NCBI GenBank assembly: GCA_014378125.1
Contig: JACMOG010000652.1
Location: 1 to 14,195, forward strand
Direction: 5' to 3'
Length of the DNA stretch: 14,195 nt
DNA from: Vitreoscilla sp.
GTDB taxonomy: Bacteria; Pseudomonadota; Gammaproteobacteria; Burkholderiales; Burkholderiaceae
The notes under the pieces were generated by a model that saw nothing but the letters and a program-made list of their open reading frames with translations, had not been told where the DNA came from and did no database searches. Positions 1-7,187 of this stretch are shown here, one piece after another. Within the stretch, counting starts at the first letter, position 1. The number at the start of each line of letters is the position of its first letter. The position numbers were made by a program, and so were the translations under genes.

Positions 1-557
1 CGATCGAACCAATCCAGGAACTGCGCCATGTGGTCGGGCACGTCTTCGGACGGCGGCGCCTGGTAGTGCACGGTCTCCCCGCCGGGCATCCCGCTGACGA
101 TCTGCATCGGATCTTCGTGTGTCCGCCAGGCGCCTGCCGTGGTGCGATGGACGCCCGAGAAGCCCGTCGGAAAGAGGGAAGCCTGCCAGCCGCAGAGACG
201 TTCCTTGTCCAGCGGAACGTCGGTGCGGGTGGTCGCGTCGTGCAACAGCTCGATCAGGCCGTCCACATGGCGATCGACTGGCCCGGTGCTTGGCAGTCCG
301 AGCTTGCGCAGGACGGACGAGCGAACCGCGGTCAGATCGGGTCGTTCCCCTTCGATGGCGGCGGTGGCCAAGGCTTCGGAGGCGGTCGCCTCCAGCGCGA
401 TCTCGCGTGCATCGGTGAGCCCGATCGAGAGTGCCTTGGCAACCATGTTGGCGTGCGCACCATACGCATCCGAGAGGTCACCAGCCAGCGCCGAGGCGTC
501 GAACGTGAGCTTTGGCCAGTTATTCCGACGCCAGATCCAGGGGGTAATCAGGGTCAT
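1..557 (-). CDS. Fic family protein, N-terminal part (cut by window edge)
   Basis: This gene reads out of the window at position 1, so only about 185 N-terminal residues are visible. Residues 7-20 (WIWRRNNWPKLTFD) and the stretch up to about residue 88 (TAAIEGE, then VRSSVLRKLGL) match the DUF4172-type domain that precedes the Fic core in many bacterial Fic proteins. T65-A-A-I-E69-G fits the inhibitory helix motif (S/T)xxxE(G/N) of self-inhibited Fic enzymes; Glu69 would block productive ATP binding. The catalytic HPFxxGNGR loop lies beyond the edge and was not seen. Fic proteins usually transfer AMP to a hydroxyl group of a target protein. The ATG at 557 is the first in-frame start after an upstream stop. 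It has no Shine-Dalgarno sequence, but a TACAAT box lies 6 bases upstream, suggesting a leaderless message. The target is unknown. Confidence 0.85.
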   Translation of the reverse strand, partial: MTLITPWIWRRNNWPKLTFDASALAGDLSDAYGAHANMVAKALSIGLTDAREIALEATASEALATAAIEGERPDLTAVRSSVLRKLGLPSTGPVDRHVDGLIELLHDATTRTDVPLDKERLCGWQASLFPTGFSGVHRTTAGAWRTHEDPMQIVSGMPGGETVHYQAPPSEDVPDHMAQFLDWFD

Positions 558-629
558 GAGCCGATTGTAGTGATCATTCGGCTCATATGTATTAGATGTA
601 TGAGCCGATTAATCTATCATTCGGCTCAT
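556..629 (-). promoter_or_regulatory. Twin inverted-repeat operator and probable leaderless promoter of the fic gene
   Basis: On the minus strand the arm ATGAGCCGAAT is followed by AATCGGCTCAT after 8 bases (629-600). The same pair recurs with a 9-base spacer (586-556). The two units are centred about 43.5 bp apart, close to four helical turns, which suits cooperative binding of a dimeric regulator on one DNA face. In the downstream unit the arms flank TACAAT (569-564, 5/6 match to a -10 box), and the last arm includes the AT of the fic start codon. A transcript would then begin at or next to the ATG. No good -35 box is visible, so an activator or an extended contact may be needed. The bound protein is unknown; it could be the Fic protein itself or a neighbour. 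Confidence 0.7.
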
Positions 630-654
630 GGCGTCGAGACGCACTGGTCGAATG

Positions 655-1248
655 TCAGTAGACGAAAGGGATCAGCCGCCTTGTCCGGGCCACGTAGTCG
701 ACATACTGGCCGCCCAGTCCTGCCGTCAACGCCGCCTCTTCCACCGCGATCCGCCGCATGAACGCCAGCACGATCGGAACGAGCAGCATCAGCAAGGCCA
801 GCGCATTCCCGCCACACAGCCCGATGCCCACGAAGGTCATCAACGACCCGGTGTAGGCCGGATGCCGGATGCGGCGATACGGGCCTGTGTCGATCACCTG
901 GTGATCCGCCGCGATGGCCACGTCGAAGGTGAACAGCCGGCCCAGGTAGGCCATCGAGTACCAGCGCAAGGCCAGGCCCGCGACGAACACCGCGATGCCG
1001 CTGGCGTAGACGCCGGTCACCGCTGCCGGCCCCATGTCGAACAAGGCATCGAACCTGGCCTGCGGGAACCGTCGTCCCACCACCCACGCCAGACCGACGC
1101 TGATGAAGATGATCGCCATCAACAGCCGCAGCGATCCTCGATCGGCTCGACGAGACGCATCGCCGGACAGCCGCGACCTCATGAGATACAGCTCGGCGAC
1201 GAGCACGATGCCCAGCATCGCCTGCACGAGGGGAAAGTGCGGCGTCAC
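655..1248 (-). CDS. Isoprenylcysteine carboxyl methyltransferase (ICMT)-like membrane protein
   Basis: This 197-residue inner-membrane protein has about five hydrophobic segments (roughly 7-23, 41-58, 80-97, 133-146 and 148-164). The C-terminal signature is GPYRRIRHPAYTG (122-134), followed by VEEAAL (169-174) and the ending YVDYVARTRRLIPFVY. This is the S-adenosylmethionine-binding part of the ICMT/phospholipid methyltransferase superfamily. Bacterial members lack a known prenylated substrate, so the methyl acceptor cannot be named. The GTG at 1248 was chosen because its GTGA overlaps the TGA of the upstream AraC-type gene by four bases, which implies translational coupling. The frame stays open further upstream, but that part only shadows the regulator gene and reads as arginine-rich nonsense. 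Confidence 0.85.
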   Translation of the reverse strand: MTPHFPLVQAMLGIVLVAELYLMRSRLSGDASRRADRGSLRLLMAIIFISVGLAWVVGRRFPQARFDALFDMGPAAVTGVYASGIAVFVAGLALRWYSMAYLGRLFTFDVAIAADHQVIDTGPYRRIRHPAYTGSLMTFVGIGLCGGNALALLMLLVPIVLAFMRRIAVEEAALTAGLGGQYVDYVARTRRLIPFVY

Positions 1249-2099
1249 AGGCGGTACATCCAGTCGGCCTCGTCGTGCGGCGCCTGGCGCACGATCTGGG
1301 TGGGCGTGCGGCCGCTGATCTGCTTGCACTCGCGCACCAGGTGCGACTGGTCGGCGTAGCGGGCGTCGGCGGCGTGGGCCGCCCAGTCGATGGGCTGGCC
1401 TGCCTGGATCAGCACGCGGGCCTTGCGCAGGCTGCGCTCGCCGCGCCACAGCCGCGACAGGCCCGGCACGTTCATGCCGCCCTCGCGACGCGCGAGTCGC
1501 TGCACCTGCCGCGGGCCGACGCCCAGCATCCGGCTGGCCAACTTCAGGCCGATGTTGGCGCCCAGGCGGCGCAGCCGCATCCAGGCGCTGGTGCGCAGCG
1601 ATGTCGCATGGTCGGCCATGAACTGGTCGACGAGGTGGCGGCGCTCGTCATCGTCGCGCGCGTCGGCCACGGCTTGCACCAGGCGCAGCCCGTGATCCGG
1701 CAGTACCTGCGTGGCGTCGACGAAGCCGTCCTGGATGGCGGCCAGGTGCACGCCGAACAGCGCGTGGAAGGCATCGGGGTAGAACACGGCGCAGAAGCTG
1801 TGGCGCTCGCCTTCGTTGCGCGACACGCAGGGCCGGCTCTGGCAGCCGTGCACGAAGTGCCGCGGCAGGGACCGATCGCGCGGCGAGTCGCCCTGGGACA
1901 GCAGCTGGATGCGGCCTTCCAGCATCCAGGTGATGCAGCAGTACGGATTGGCGGGAAACCGGTTCAGCCGCTCGCGTTCCTCGAGCGCGCACCCGCGCGT
2001 GTCGCGCACGACCAGCATGAACAGATGCTCGCTCCACCGTGCCGCGGGCGGCCACATGCGGGCGATCGGTCGGCGGCGAGGGGGGGTGTGAGGAGCCAT
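1245..2099 (-). CDS. AraC family transcriptional regulator
   Basis: This 284-residue DNA-binding regulator has its AraC-type helix-turn-helix domain at the C-terminus. The signature ADQSHLVRECKQISGRTPTQI fits the second helix-turn-helix of the family (usual form aDQSHLxRxFkxxxGxTPxxf). The N-terminal half is an effector-type domain with several cysteines (YCCITW, HGCQSRPC, HSFCAVFY), resembling the DUF6597-like domain seen in some AraC proteins. The frame can also start at a GTG at 2144. The ATG at 2099 is preferred because an 8-bp inverted repeat (2124-2154) covers the alternative start and looks like control DNA; neither start has a clear ribosome binding site. The gene overlaps the ICMT-like gene by GTGA, so that methyltransferase is its likely partner or target. 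The inducer is unknown. Confidence 0.85.
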   Translation of the reverse strand: MAPHTPPRRRPIARMWPPAARWSEHLFMLVVRDTRGCALEERERLNRFPANPYCCITWMLEGRIQLLSQGDSPRDRSLPRHFVHGCQSRPCVSRNEGERHSFCAVFYPDAFHALFGVHLAAIQDGFVDATQVLPDHGLRLVQAVADARDDDERRHLVDQFMADHATSLRTSAWMRLRRLGANIGLKLASRMLGVGPRQVQRLARREGGMNVPGLSRLWRGERSLRKARVLIQAGQPIDWAAHAADARYADQSHLVRECKQISGRTPTQIVRQAPHDEADWMYRL

Positions 2100-2123
2100 C
2101 GGGCGATTCTGCCCAGGAGCGCT

Positions 2124-2154
2124 GTCCGATGATTGAAGGATCACGACATCGGAC
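2124..2154. promoter_or_regulatory. Inverted repeat upstream of the AraC-type gene, possible operator
   Basis: GTCCGATG at 2124-2131 is matched by CATCGGAC at 2147-2154 with a 15-base spacer, a perfect 8-bp dyad in the gap before the AraC-type gene. It could be an autoregulatory site, or a hairpin in the read-through transcript from the amidotransferase gene. The half-site spacing of about 23 bp centre to centre (two helical turns) favours a protein-binding role. Confidence 0.4.
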
Positions 2155-2157
2155 GGT

Positions 2158-2175
2158 GCGGCCCGCTCAGGCCGC
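2158..2175 (-). terminator. Short GC hairpin at the end of the amidotransferase gene
   Basis: GCGGCC (2158-2163) and GGCCGC (2170-2175) form a perfect 6-bp stem with a 6-base loop containing the stop codon of the amidotransferase gene. No T-run follows on the minus strand, so it is at best a weak or Rho-assisted terminator. It may be a chance product of the high GC content. Confidence 0.25.
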
Positions 2176-2892
2176 CGTGCCCTCGATGAAGCGCTGCATG
2201 TAGCGCGCTACGTCCAGCCCCGCGTGTGGCAGCGCCATGTCGGCGCGCACCTGCTCGCGTCGCTCGGCGGGAACCGACTCGGGCCGCTTCGCCAGGATCC
2301 ACGCGCTGTAGTCCTCGACGAACTCCGGGTGCGGCTGGATGCAGAACACGCGGTCGTCGACGCTGTAGGCGGCGACGGGGCAGAACTCGCTGCGGGCCTG
2401 CAGCGTGGCGCCCACGGGCAGCGACATCACCTGGTCCTGGTGCGAGGCCAGCAACGACACGGCGTTGTCGGCGGCGTCGCGCTTCAGCGGCGTGGCGCCC
2501 ACCCACTCGTAGTCCATGCGGCCCATGCCCCAGCCCTTGGACGCGCGGCCCACCTGGGCGCCGAGACAGTAGGCGATGAGCTGGTGGCCGAAGCAGATGC
2601 CCAGCAGCTTCTTGCGTTGCTTCAGCAGCTCGGTGACGTGGCCGCGCAGGGTCTGTACCCAGGGCTCGTCGGAGAACGAGTCGGCCTTGCTGCCGGTCAG
2701 CAGCACGGCGTCGTAGTCGTCGAACGACGCGGGGTATTCGCCGCGCGTGGTGTTGAAGCGATCGAACTCCCACGGCACGCCGGCGGCCGCGAACATCGTC
2801 TCGGTCATGGCGCCGTAGCTGATGTAGGCGTCGACCACGGCCGGGTCGAGGTTGTCGTTGTCGAGGATGCAGATCTTCAGGGGCGAGCTCAT
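2167..2892 (-). CDS. Class I glutamine amidotransferase (GMP synthase-like domain)
   Basis: This 241-residue cytoplasmic protein is a stand-alone class I glutamine amidotransferase domain. The nucleophile elbow is GICFGHQ with Cys100. The other triad members are His188 and Glu190 in CIQPHPEF, and the supporting HQDQV motif begins at His151. These enzymes release ammonia from glutamine or cleave gamma-glutamyl bonds. Stand-alone members (COG0518 type) include gamma-glutamyl hydrolases of polyamine or amino-acid breakdown and proteins of unknown role, and no synthetase partner is adjacent, so the substrate stays open. The ATG at 2892 gives the usual family N-terminus (KICILDND). It lies 20 bp after the ATPase gene, so the two are probably co-transcribed. 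Confidence 0.9.
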   Translation of the reverse strand: MSSPLKICILDNDNLDPAVVDAYISYGAMTETMFAAAGVPWEFDRFNTTRGEYPASFDDYDAVLLTGSKADSFSDEPWVQTLRGHVTELLKQRKKLLGICFGHQLIAYCLGAQVGRASKGWGMGRMDYEWVGATPLKRDAADNAVSLLASHQDQVMSLPVGATLQARSEFCPVAAYSVDDRVFCIQPHPEFVEDYSAWILAKRPESVPAERREQVRADMALPHAGLDVARYMQRFIEGTAA

Positions 2893-2912
2893 GCCGGAAT
2901 GGTAAGCCGGCT

Positions 2913-4043
2913 TCAATACCCCGACGTGGCGCTCTTGATCGCGGCGTCTGGATTGCGGCTCAGCCAGGCCCGCTGCACCGGGTCGATGAGGATCCAGCCG
3001 CGGCCGTCGGGGCGACGATCGAGCATGCCCTTGGCCGCCAGGGCCTCCAGGGCGCGGCTGATGCTGGACGGCGCCACCTTGGCGCCCAGCCGCGTCGCCG
3101 CCCAGGCGACGCTGTCGGCCGCGGTGGGCGGCCTGTCCTCGTAGACGAGCTTCAACGCCACCTGCTGCAGCCCGGTGAGTGCGCGCCAGGTGGCCGACCA
3201 TTTGTTGGGCGACTGCTGGCTCAGCATCTCGTCGAGCGCGCGATCGAGGTTCCAGGCCGGGTTGGCCATCACCAGGCTCACGGCATGCAGGAACGGCTCG
3301 GGCTGCGTGCCCAGCTGCAGGAAGGCCTCGTGCGCCAGCACCTGGTTCAGGTCGCGCCGCGTGGCCTCGCGAAACTTGCCCGCCACGAAGCCGATGAAGT
3401 CGAGGCCCAGCGGCTCGTAGCCCTCCGTGCGCGCGAAGCCGTACAGCGGCGTGTTGGTGCGCGAGAACATGTCCAGCAACTGCACGTCGGACGAGCCGCT
3501 GAAGATCGCGCCGATGCGCTTGTCGGCCTGCGTGAGCGCCGCGCGCAGCGAGGCCGAGATCTGCGGACCGTTCTTCGCGGAGGCGATCGACTGGAACTCG
3601 TCGAAGACGAGCACCAGGTCGTGCCGGGTCTCCTCGAGGATCTGGGTGAGCAGGCTGTCGAGCATCAGCGCCGGACGCTCCGGCGTCTGGCGTTTCGGCG
3701 GATCGCCCAGGTCGATGCTGGCGCCCATCATCCCCAGGCGCTTCACCGGCGTGCTGCGGGTGCGCCGCACGCCCTTGGGCTTCACGCTGAGGCTCTCCAG
3801 CGCCTTCTGCAGGGCGTAGTTGATGCCTTGCAGCGGGTCGTCCACGTCCATCCAGCAGTCGATGTAGACCGCGACGGCGCCGCGCGACTGCACGTACGGG
3901 ATCACCTCGTCGCGCAGCAACGTGGTCTTGCCGGTCTGGCGCGGGCCGAACATGGCGATGCGCTCGTGCGACAGCAGCCGGTCGCCCAGCGTGGTGGCCA
4001 GCGGTGGGCGGGCGTAGTGCCACGCCTGGGTCAGGTCGGACAT
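2913..4043 (-). CDS. AAA-type ATPase with C-terminal winged-helix domain (ATPase_2-like)
   Basis: This 376-residue protein has a P-loop NTPase domain with Walker A GPRQTGKT (33-40), Walker B LVLVFDEF (143-150) and a probable sensor strand FSGSS (181-185). A C-terminal region (about 285-360, including SSISRALEALAAKGMLDRR) looks like a winged helix. This order fits the ATPase_2/AAA_14 group of STAND-like ATPases common in archaea and scattered in bacteria. Their roles are mostly unknown; some belong to defence or transcription-linked switches. A basic linker (KPKGVRRTRSTPVKR, about 88-102) sits between the Walker motifs. No transmembrane segment is seen. The promoter carries a perfect palindrome, and the winged helix could bind it, giving autoregulation; this is inference. 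The start has no clear Shine-Dalgarno sequence. Confidence 0.8.
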   Translation of the reverse strand: MSDLTQAWHYARPPLATTLGDRLLSHERIAMFGPRQTGKTTLLRDEVIPYVQSRGAVAVYIDCWMDVDDPLQGINYALQKALESLSVKPKGVRRTRSTPVKRLGMMGASIDLGDPPKRQTPERPALMLDSLLTQILEETRHDLVLVFDEFQSIASAKNGPQISASLRAALTQADKRIGAIFSGSSDVQLLDMFSRTNTPLYGFARTEGYEPLGLDFIGFVAGKFREATRRDLNQVLAHEAFLQLGTQPEPFLHAVSLVMANPAWNLDRALDEMLSQQSPNKWSATWRALTGLQQVALKLVYEDRPPTAADSVAWAATRLGAKVAPSSISRALEALAAKGMLDRRPDGRGWILIDPVQRAWLSRNPDAAIKSATSGY

Positions 4044-4049
4044 GAGGAC

Positions 4050-4109
4050 TTGCGCAAAGTGAGGCGTTGGCGAATTTTACGCATCGATGCGTAATTGCGC
4101 AAACGCCTC
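4050..4109 (-). promoter_or_regulatory. ATPase promoter with nested palindromes
   Basis: On the minus strand TTGCGC (4102-4097) and TAAAAT (4079-4074, 5/6 match to TATAAT) are exactly 17 bases apart and form a plausible promoter for the ATPase gene. Between them lies a perfect 18-bp palindrome, TTACGCATCGATGCGTAA (4077-4094), the classic position for a repressor. A second perfect palindrome, TTGCGCAA, occurs twice, at 4095-4102 overlapping the -35 and at 4050-4057 near the start codon. GAGGCGTT (4061-4068) and AACGCCTC (4102-4109) make a further 8-bp dyad enclosing the 18-mer. The density of symmetry in 60 bases is far above that of the surrounding DNA. The regulator is not known. Confidence 0.65.
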
Positions 4110-4121
4110 GCGACGAGCCCC

Positions 4122-5474
4122 CTACTGGAACGTGACGGCGCCGTTGACCGCCAGCGTGGTCGGATACACCGCCGGGCTGCCGGTGGTGGGCACCGACAGG
4201 TTGGCGCCCGTCAGCTTGGTGCCGTCCGACAGGGCCGGCCCGCCGCCATCGCCCTGGAAGTCGACTTGCGCGATGAGCATCGTCGCCAGCACGGACGCCA
4301 CCGTCAGGCTGGTGTCGGCGCAGTTCTGGTTGATGACGAACGAGCTCAGCGGAATCGAATACGCGGTCGAGGCCTGGGCCGTCGGCGTGAACACGGACAG
4401 CAGCTTCACGTTGCAGGGGTTGCCGTTGACGGCGTAGTGCTTGCCCATCGTCAGCAGCACGCCGACGTTGGGGGTGGCGCTCGAGAACCATTCCGGATTC
4501 ATGCCGAACTGGAACTGGATCGTCGTCTGGCTGGTGATCTGCACCCCCGGGGTGTCGGCCGACGCGCTCGGGCCGCCCGTGACGCCCGGCGCGCCGAGGA
4601 AGATGCCCACGTACTCGTCCGTGGCCGGCGTCGGCGTCTGGTAGTAGTAGTAGAACGCACTGGCGTCGGCCGCGACGCCGGGCACGAACGCGCCGCCGCC
4701 GCCGCAGAAGCCGGAGCAGTTGTAGCCGTCCTCGTTGCTGCCGCTGTACCCCCCGAAGCTGCCGCCCTCCACGGTGAGGCTGCCGCCGGCGAAGCCCGAG
4801 GAGAACGTGAGCGTCTGCGGCGCGGGCGCGCCGGCCACGGGGAACGAATCGGCCACCGGTGCGGCGGCGCCATAGGTTGCATTGCCAGCCTGGCTCGCCA
4901 CGATGGTGCAGGTGCCGCCCGCCAGCAGCGTCAGCGCGGTGCCACTGACCGTGCAGACGCTCGGCGTGCTCGATGCGTAGCTCACGGCCAGGCCGGACGA
5001 CGCCGTGGCCGAGAGAGCCGGCGGCGCGGTGCCCACGGTCTGGTTGCCGGGCGACGCGAACGTGATGGTCTGCGCGACGGGCGCCGCGGCCACGGTGAAC
5101 GACACCGATACCGGCGGGGCCGCCGCGTAGATGTTGTTGCCGGCCTGCGTGGCGGTGACGCTGCAGGTGCCGACGGCCACCAGCGTGAGCGTGGTGCCGC
5201 TGACGGTGCACACGCTGGGGGTGGTGCCGGCCAGCGAGACGGACAGCGCGGAGCTGGCCGAGGCCGACAGCGCGGGAGGCGCCGTGCCCAGGGTCTGGTT
5301 GCCTGGGGATCCGAACGTGATCGCCTGCGCGGTGGGCTGGCGCGGCGGGTCGCCGGCGCTGCCGCCCCCGCAGGCGGCAAGAAAGGCGCCGGCGGCGATG
5401 GCCGTGGCGGTGGCGCCGAGGCGCCGCGCGAGTCGAACGGAGTCTTGGCTCATGATGTTGTTGTCCACGCTCAT
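4122..5474 (-). CDS. Lipoprotein with two Ig-like repeats and an unassigned C-terminal domain
   Basis: This 450-residue predicted lipoprotein has the lipobox LAAC with Cys35, followed by a GGGSAGD linker. Two Ig-like repeats of about 80 residues (49-128 and 134-213) share QxITF, SPGNQT, GTAPPALSA, TPSVCTVSGT and GTC. Each has two cysteines (89/104 and 174/189) placed for an internal disulfide. The C-terminal domain (about 218-450) is rich in Gly, Ser and aromatics, with GGSFGGYSGSNEDGYNC and the run FYYYYQ (274-279). It is probably a beta-sandwich, and I do not recognise its family. The stop of the GH17 gene overlaps the ATG at 5474 by ATGA, so the two proteins should be made together; an alternative ATG at 5453 gives a more usual signal peptide. 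The likely role is surface binding of beta-1,3-glucan or support of the GH17 enzyme, inferred from context only. Confidence 0.75.
   Translation of the reverse strand: MSVDNNIMSQDSVRLARRLGATATAIAAGAFLAACGGGSAGDPPRQPTAQAITFGSPGNQTLGTAPPALSASASSALSVSLAGTTPSVCTVSGTTLTLVAVGTCSVTATQAGNNIYAAAPPVSVSFTVAAAPVAQTITFASPGNQTVGTAPPALSATASSGLAVSYASSTPSVCTVSGTALTLLAGGTCTIVASQAGNATYGAAAPVADSFPVAGAPAPQTLTFSSGFAGGSLTVEGGSFGGYSGSNEDGYNCSGFCGGGGAFVPGVAADASAFYYYYQTPTPATDEYVGIFLGAPGVTGGPSASADTPGVQITSQTTIQFQFGMNPEWFSSATPNVGVLLTMGKHYAVNGNPCNVKLLSVFTPTAQASTAYSIPLSSFVINQNCADTSLTVASVLATMLIAQVDFQGDGGGPALSDGTKLTGANLSVPTTGSPAVYPTTLAVNGAVTFQ
4836..5330 (-). repeat. Two tandem Ig-like repeat units within the lipoprotein gene
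   Basis: The DNA for residues 49-128 (5091-5330) and 134-213 (4836-5075) encodes two copies of the same Ig-like module, offset by 85 codons. Conserved blocks are QxITF, SPGNQT, GTAPPALSA, TPSVCTVSGT and xGTC. The divergence between the copies shows an old duplication rather than a recent one. Number variation of such modules between strains is common in this type of surface protein. Confidence 0.8.
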
Positions 5475-7171
5475 TTCGCCCAGTAGATGCCGTCCACCAG
5501 GATGGGCGTGGTGATGTTGCCGCCGTCGGCCTTGCCGGTGATCGCGTAGGTGTCGTTGATGACGAACGGGTTGGTGACGGTGGCCAGGTCCAGCTTGGCC
5601 TTCGTCGAGTCGGTCATGCCGAAGGCCATCGCGCCGTACGGCGTGATCGCGCTGATCGGGATGTGCACGTCGTGCCAGGCGCCGTCGTTGACGTAGCCGT
5701 AGTCGCCCGAAGCGATCGGGATGTAGACGTCGTACAGGCTCGCGCCGGTGGCGGTGCCGGTGAGGAAGCCGACCGAGACCTTGCCCGGGTAGGTGGTCTT
5801 GATGCTGAAGTTGAGCGTGCCCGTGGCCTGGAAGTTGGACAGGTTCTCGGCGCCCGTGGTGAAGTTCACCGTCATGCCCCAGCCCCAGCTGAGCGGCGTG
5901 GGCGTGATCTGCATGCTCTTCGTGCCTTCGGCGGCGGTGGTGGAGATCTCGGTCGCCACCGCGGTGGTGCCGTCCTGCCACGCGCCCCACGCCCATGCCG
6001 AGGACGGCAGTGCCTCGCCGGGGGTCACCGTCTCGGCATACACCGTGTAGCGGTCGGCGGTGACGGGTCCCGCGGCCATGGTGGGAATGAAGTACACCGC
6101 GTCGGCATCGGTGGTCGTGCCGGCCTCCCAGTCGGCCTGCGGGATCAGCGACTGCACCACGTAGCGCGCCTTGCGGGCCACGTCGAACAGGCCCCAGCCA
6201 TCGTCGCCGCCCTTCCACGGCTCGTCGAAGGCCTCGAACCAGACGATGTTGACCGGGCCGCCGGCCGACGCGTGCCACGCGGCGAGGCGGTCGCAGTACA
6301 TCTTCTGGTTGACCGTGTGCGCGCGCAGCGTCTCGCCGCCGGTGGCCACGGCCTTCCAGCCGGTCTCGCCGATGACCATGGGCAGCGCGGTGTAGCCGAT
6401 GCCGTGCAGGTAGGTCTGCGCGGCGGCCACGTCCTGCTTGGCCTTCGCGATGGAGGCGTCCATCATCGCGGCGGCGCGCAGGTTGGCGGCCACGCCGGTC
6501 TGCTGCCAGTCCCACGACGTCGGGTCGCTGACGGTGTCGAGCAACGAATACGTGTGCAGCGACACGAAGTCCACGGTCTTCAGCAGCTCGGCGGGCGCCG
6601 AGGCCCAGAAGGCCCAGTTGTCGTCGGTGGTCACCGGCTGCTTGATGCCCGCGCGCACGCTGGTGAGGAACGCGGCGATCTGCGTGGGCGTGAACTTGTT
6701 GAACGACCAGCTGACCATCGTCTCGTTGCCGACGCTCACCGCCTCGACGATGTCGTCGTAGGTGTTGGCCAGGGCCATCGCGCGCGCGATCTCGGCCTGG
6801 TTGAAGGCGTCGTTGCCGGAGATGACGTAGGCGCCGAGATGCACCTTGATGTCGAGCTGGTTGGCGCGGATCACCTGCAGCGTGAGCCTGGACACGTTGT
6901 CGGAACTATCGAACAGCCGGATCAGCTTGATGTCGGCCTGCAGCAGCAGTTGCAGGTCCTGCAGCACCTCGGCCGACGTCACGGTCTCGGTGTCGCGGTT
7001 GTTGCTGCGGAACGGCGAATAGGCCGCGGCGTGGCGGGTGGCGTAGTCGGCTGGAAGCGCACGGAGGGAGACGCCGCCCGACGGGACGGTGCCACCGCCG
7101 CCGCAGGCGACCAGTGCGAACGCGAGAGTGACGGCCAGCGCCAGGCGCATCAGGATTGAGCGTGAGGTCAT
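5471..7171 (-). CDS. GH17-type beta-1,3-glucanase lipoprotein with C-terminal beta-sandwich domain
   Basis: This 566-residue predicted lipoprotein has the lipobox LVAC (Cys23) followed by GGGG. The catalytic part (about 35-345) is a TIM barrel of the glycoside hydrolase family 17 type. VSVGNE places the acid/base at Glu150, and MVIGETGW places the nucleophile at Glu269. WFEAFDEPWKGG (311-322) is a typical block of bacterial GH17-like proteins. Family members hydrolyse beta-1,3-glucans, and some bacterial ones are transglycosylases. The C-terminal part (about 370-566) is aromatic-rich (SWGWGMTVNF, GAWHDVHIPIS) and ends in ILVDGIYWAK, a pattern seen in jelly-roll carbohydrate-binding modules. 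The gene follows the porin gene by 16 bp and overlaps the Ig lipoprotein gene by ATGA, marking one operon. It probably sits on the outer membrane and trims glucan chains near the porin. Confidence 0.85.
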   Translation of the reverse strand: MTSRSILMRLALAVTLAFALVACGGGGTVPSGGVSLRALPADYATRHAAAYSPFRSNNRDTETVTSAEVLQDLQLLLQADIKLIRLFDSSDNVSRLTLQVIRANQLDIKVHLGAYVISGNDAFNQAEIARAMALANTYDDIVEAVSVGNETMVSWSFNKFTPTQIAAFLTSVRAGIKQPVTTDDNWAFWASAPAELLKTVDFVSLHTYSLLDTVSDPTSWDWQQTGVAANLRAAAMMDASIAKAKQDVAAAQTYLHGIGYTALPMVIGETGWKAVATGGETLRAHTVNQKMYCDRLAAWHASAGGPVNIVWFEAFDEPWKGGDDGWGLFDVARKARYVVQSLIPQADWEAGTTTDADAVYFIPTMAAGPVTADRYTVYAETVTPGEALPSSAWAWGAWQDGTTAVATEISTTAAEGTKSMQITPTPLSWGWGMTVNFTTGAENLSNFQATGTLNFSIKTTYPGKVSVGFLTGTATGASLYDVYIPIASGDYGYVNDGAWHDVHIPISAITPYGAMAFGMTDSTKAKLDLATVTNPFVINDTYAITGKADGGNITTPILVDGIYWAK

Positions 7172-7187
7172 GAGGTTGTCCGGGTGA

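Noticed and set aside
1249..1449. Extension of the ICMT-like protein to 264 residues
   Set aside because: The added part lies wholly inside the AraC-type gene in another frame and is Arg-rich nonsense; the GTGA overlap gives a better start.
2893..5211. A long minus-strand frame that would extend the amidotransferase by several hundred residues
   Set aside because: The extension reads as Arg/Ala/Gly-rich shadow across the ATPase and lipoprotein genes; the amidotransferase has a normal family start at 2892.
4836..5330. CRISPR-like or satellite array
   Set aside because: The repetition is at protein level, in phase with the reading frame, with two diverged 85-codon units; there are no short repeats with unique spacers.
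5663..7159. Plus-strand frame of 498 codons opposite the GH17 gene
   Set aside because: It is the low-complexity mirror of a gene with a lipobox and GH17 catalytic motifs.
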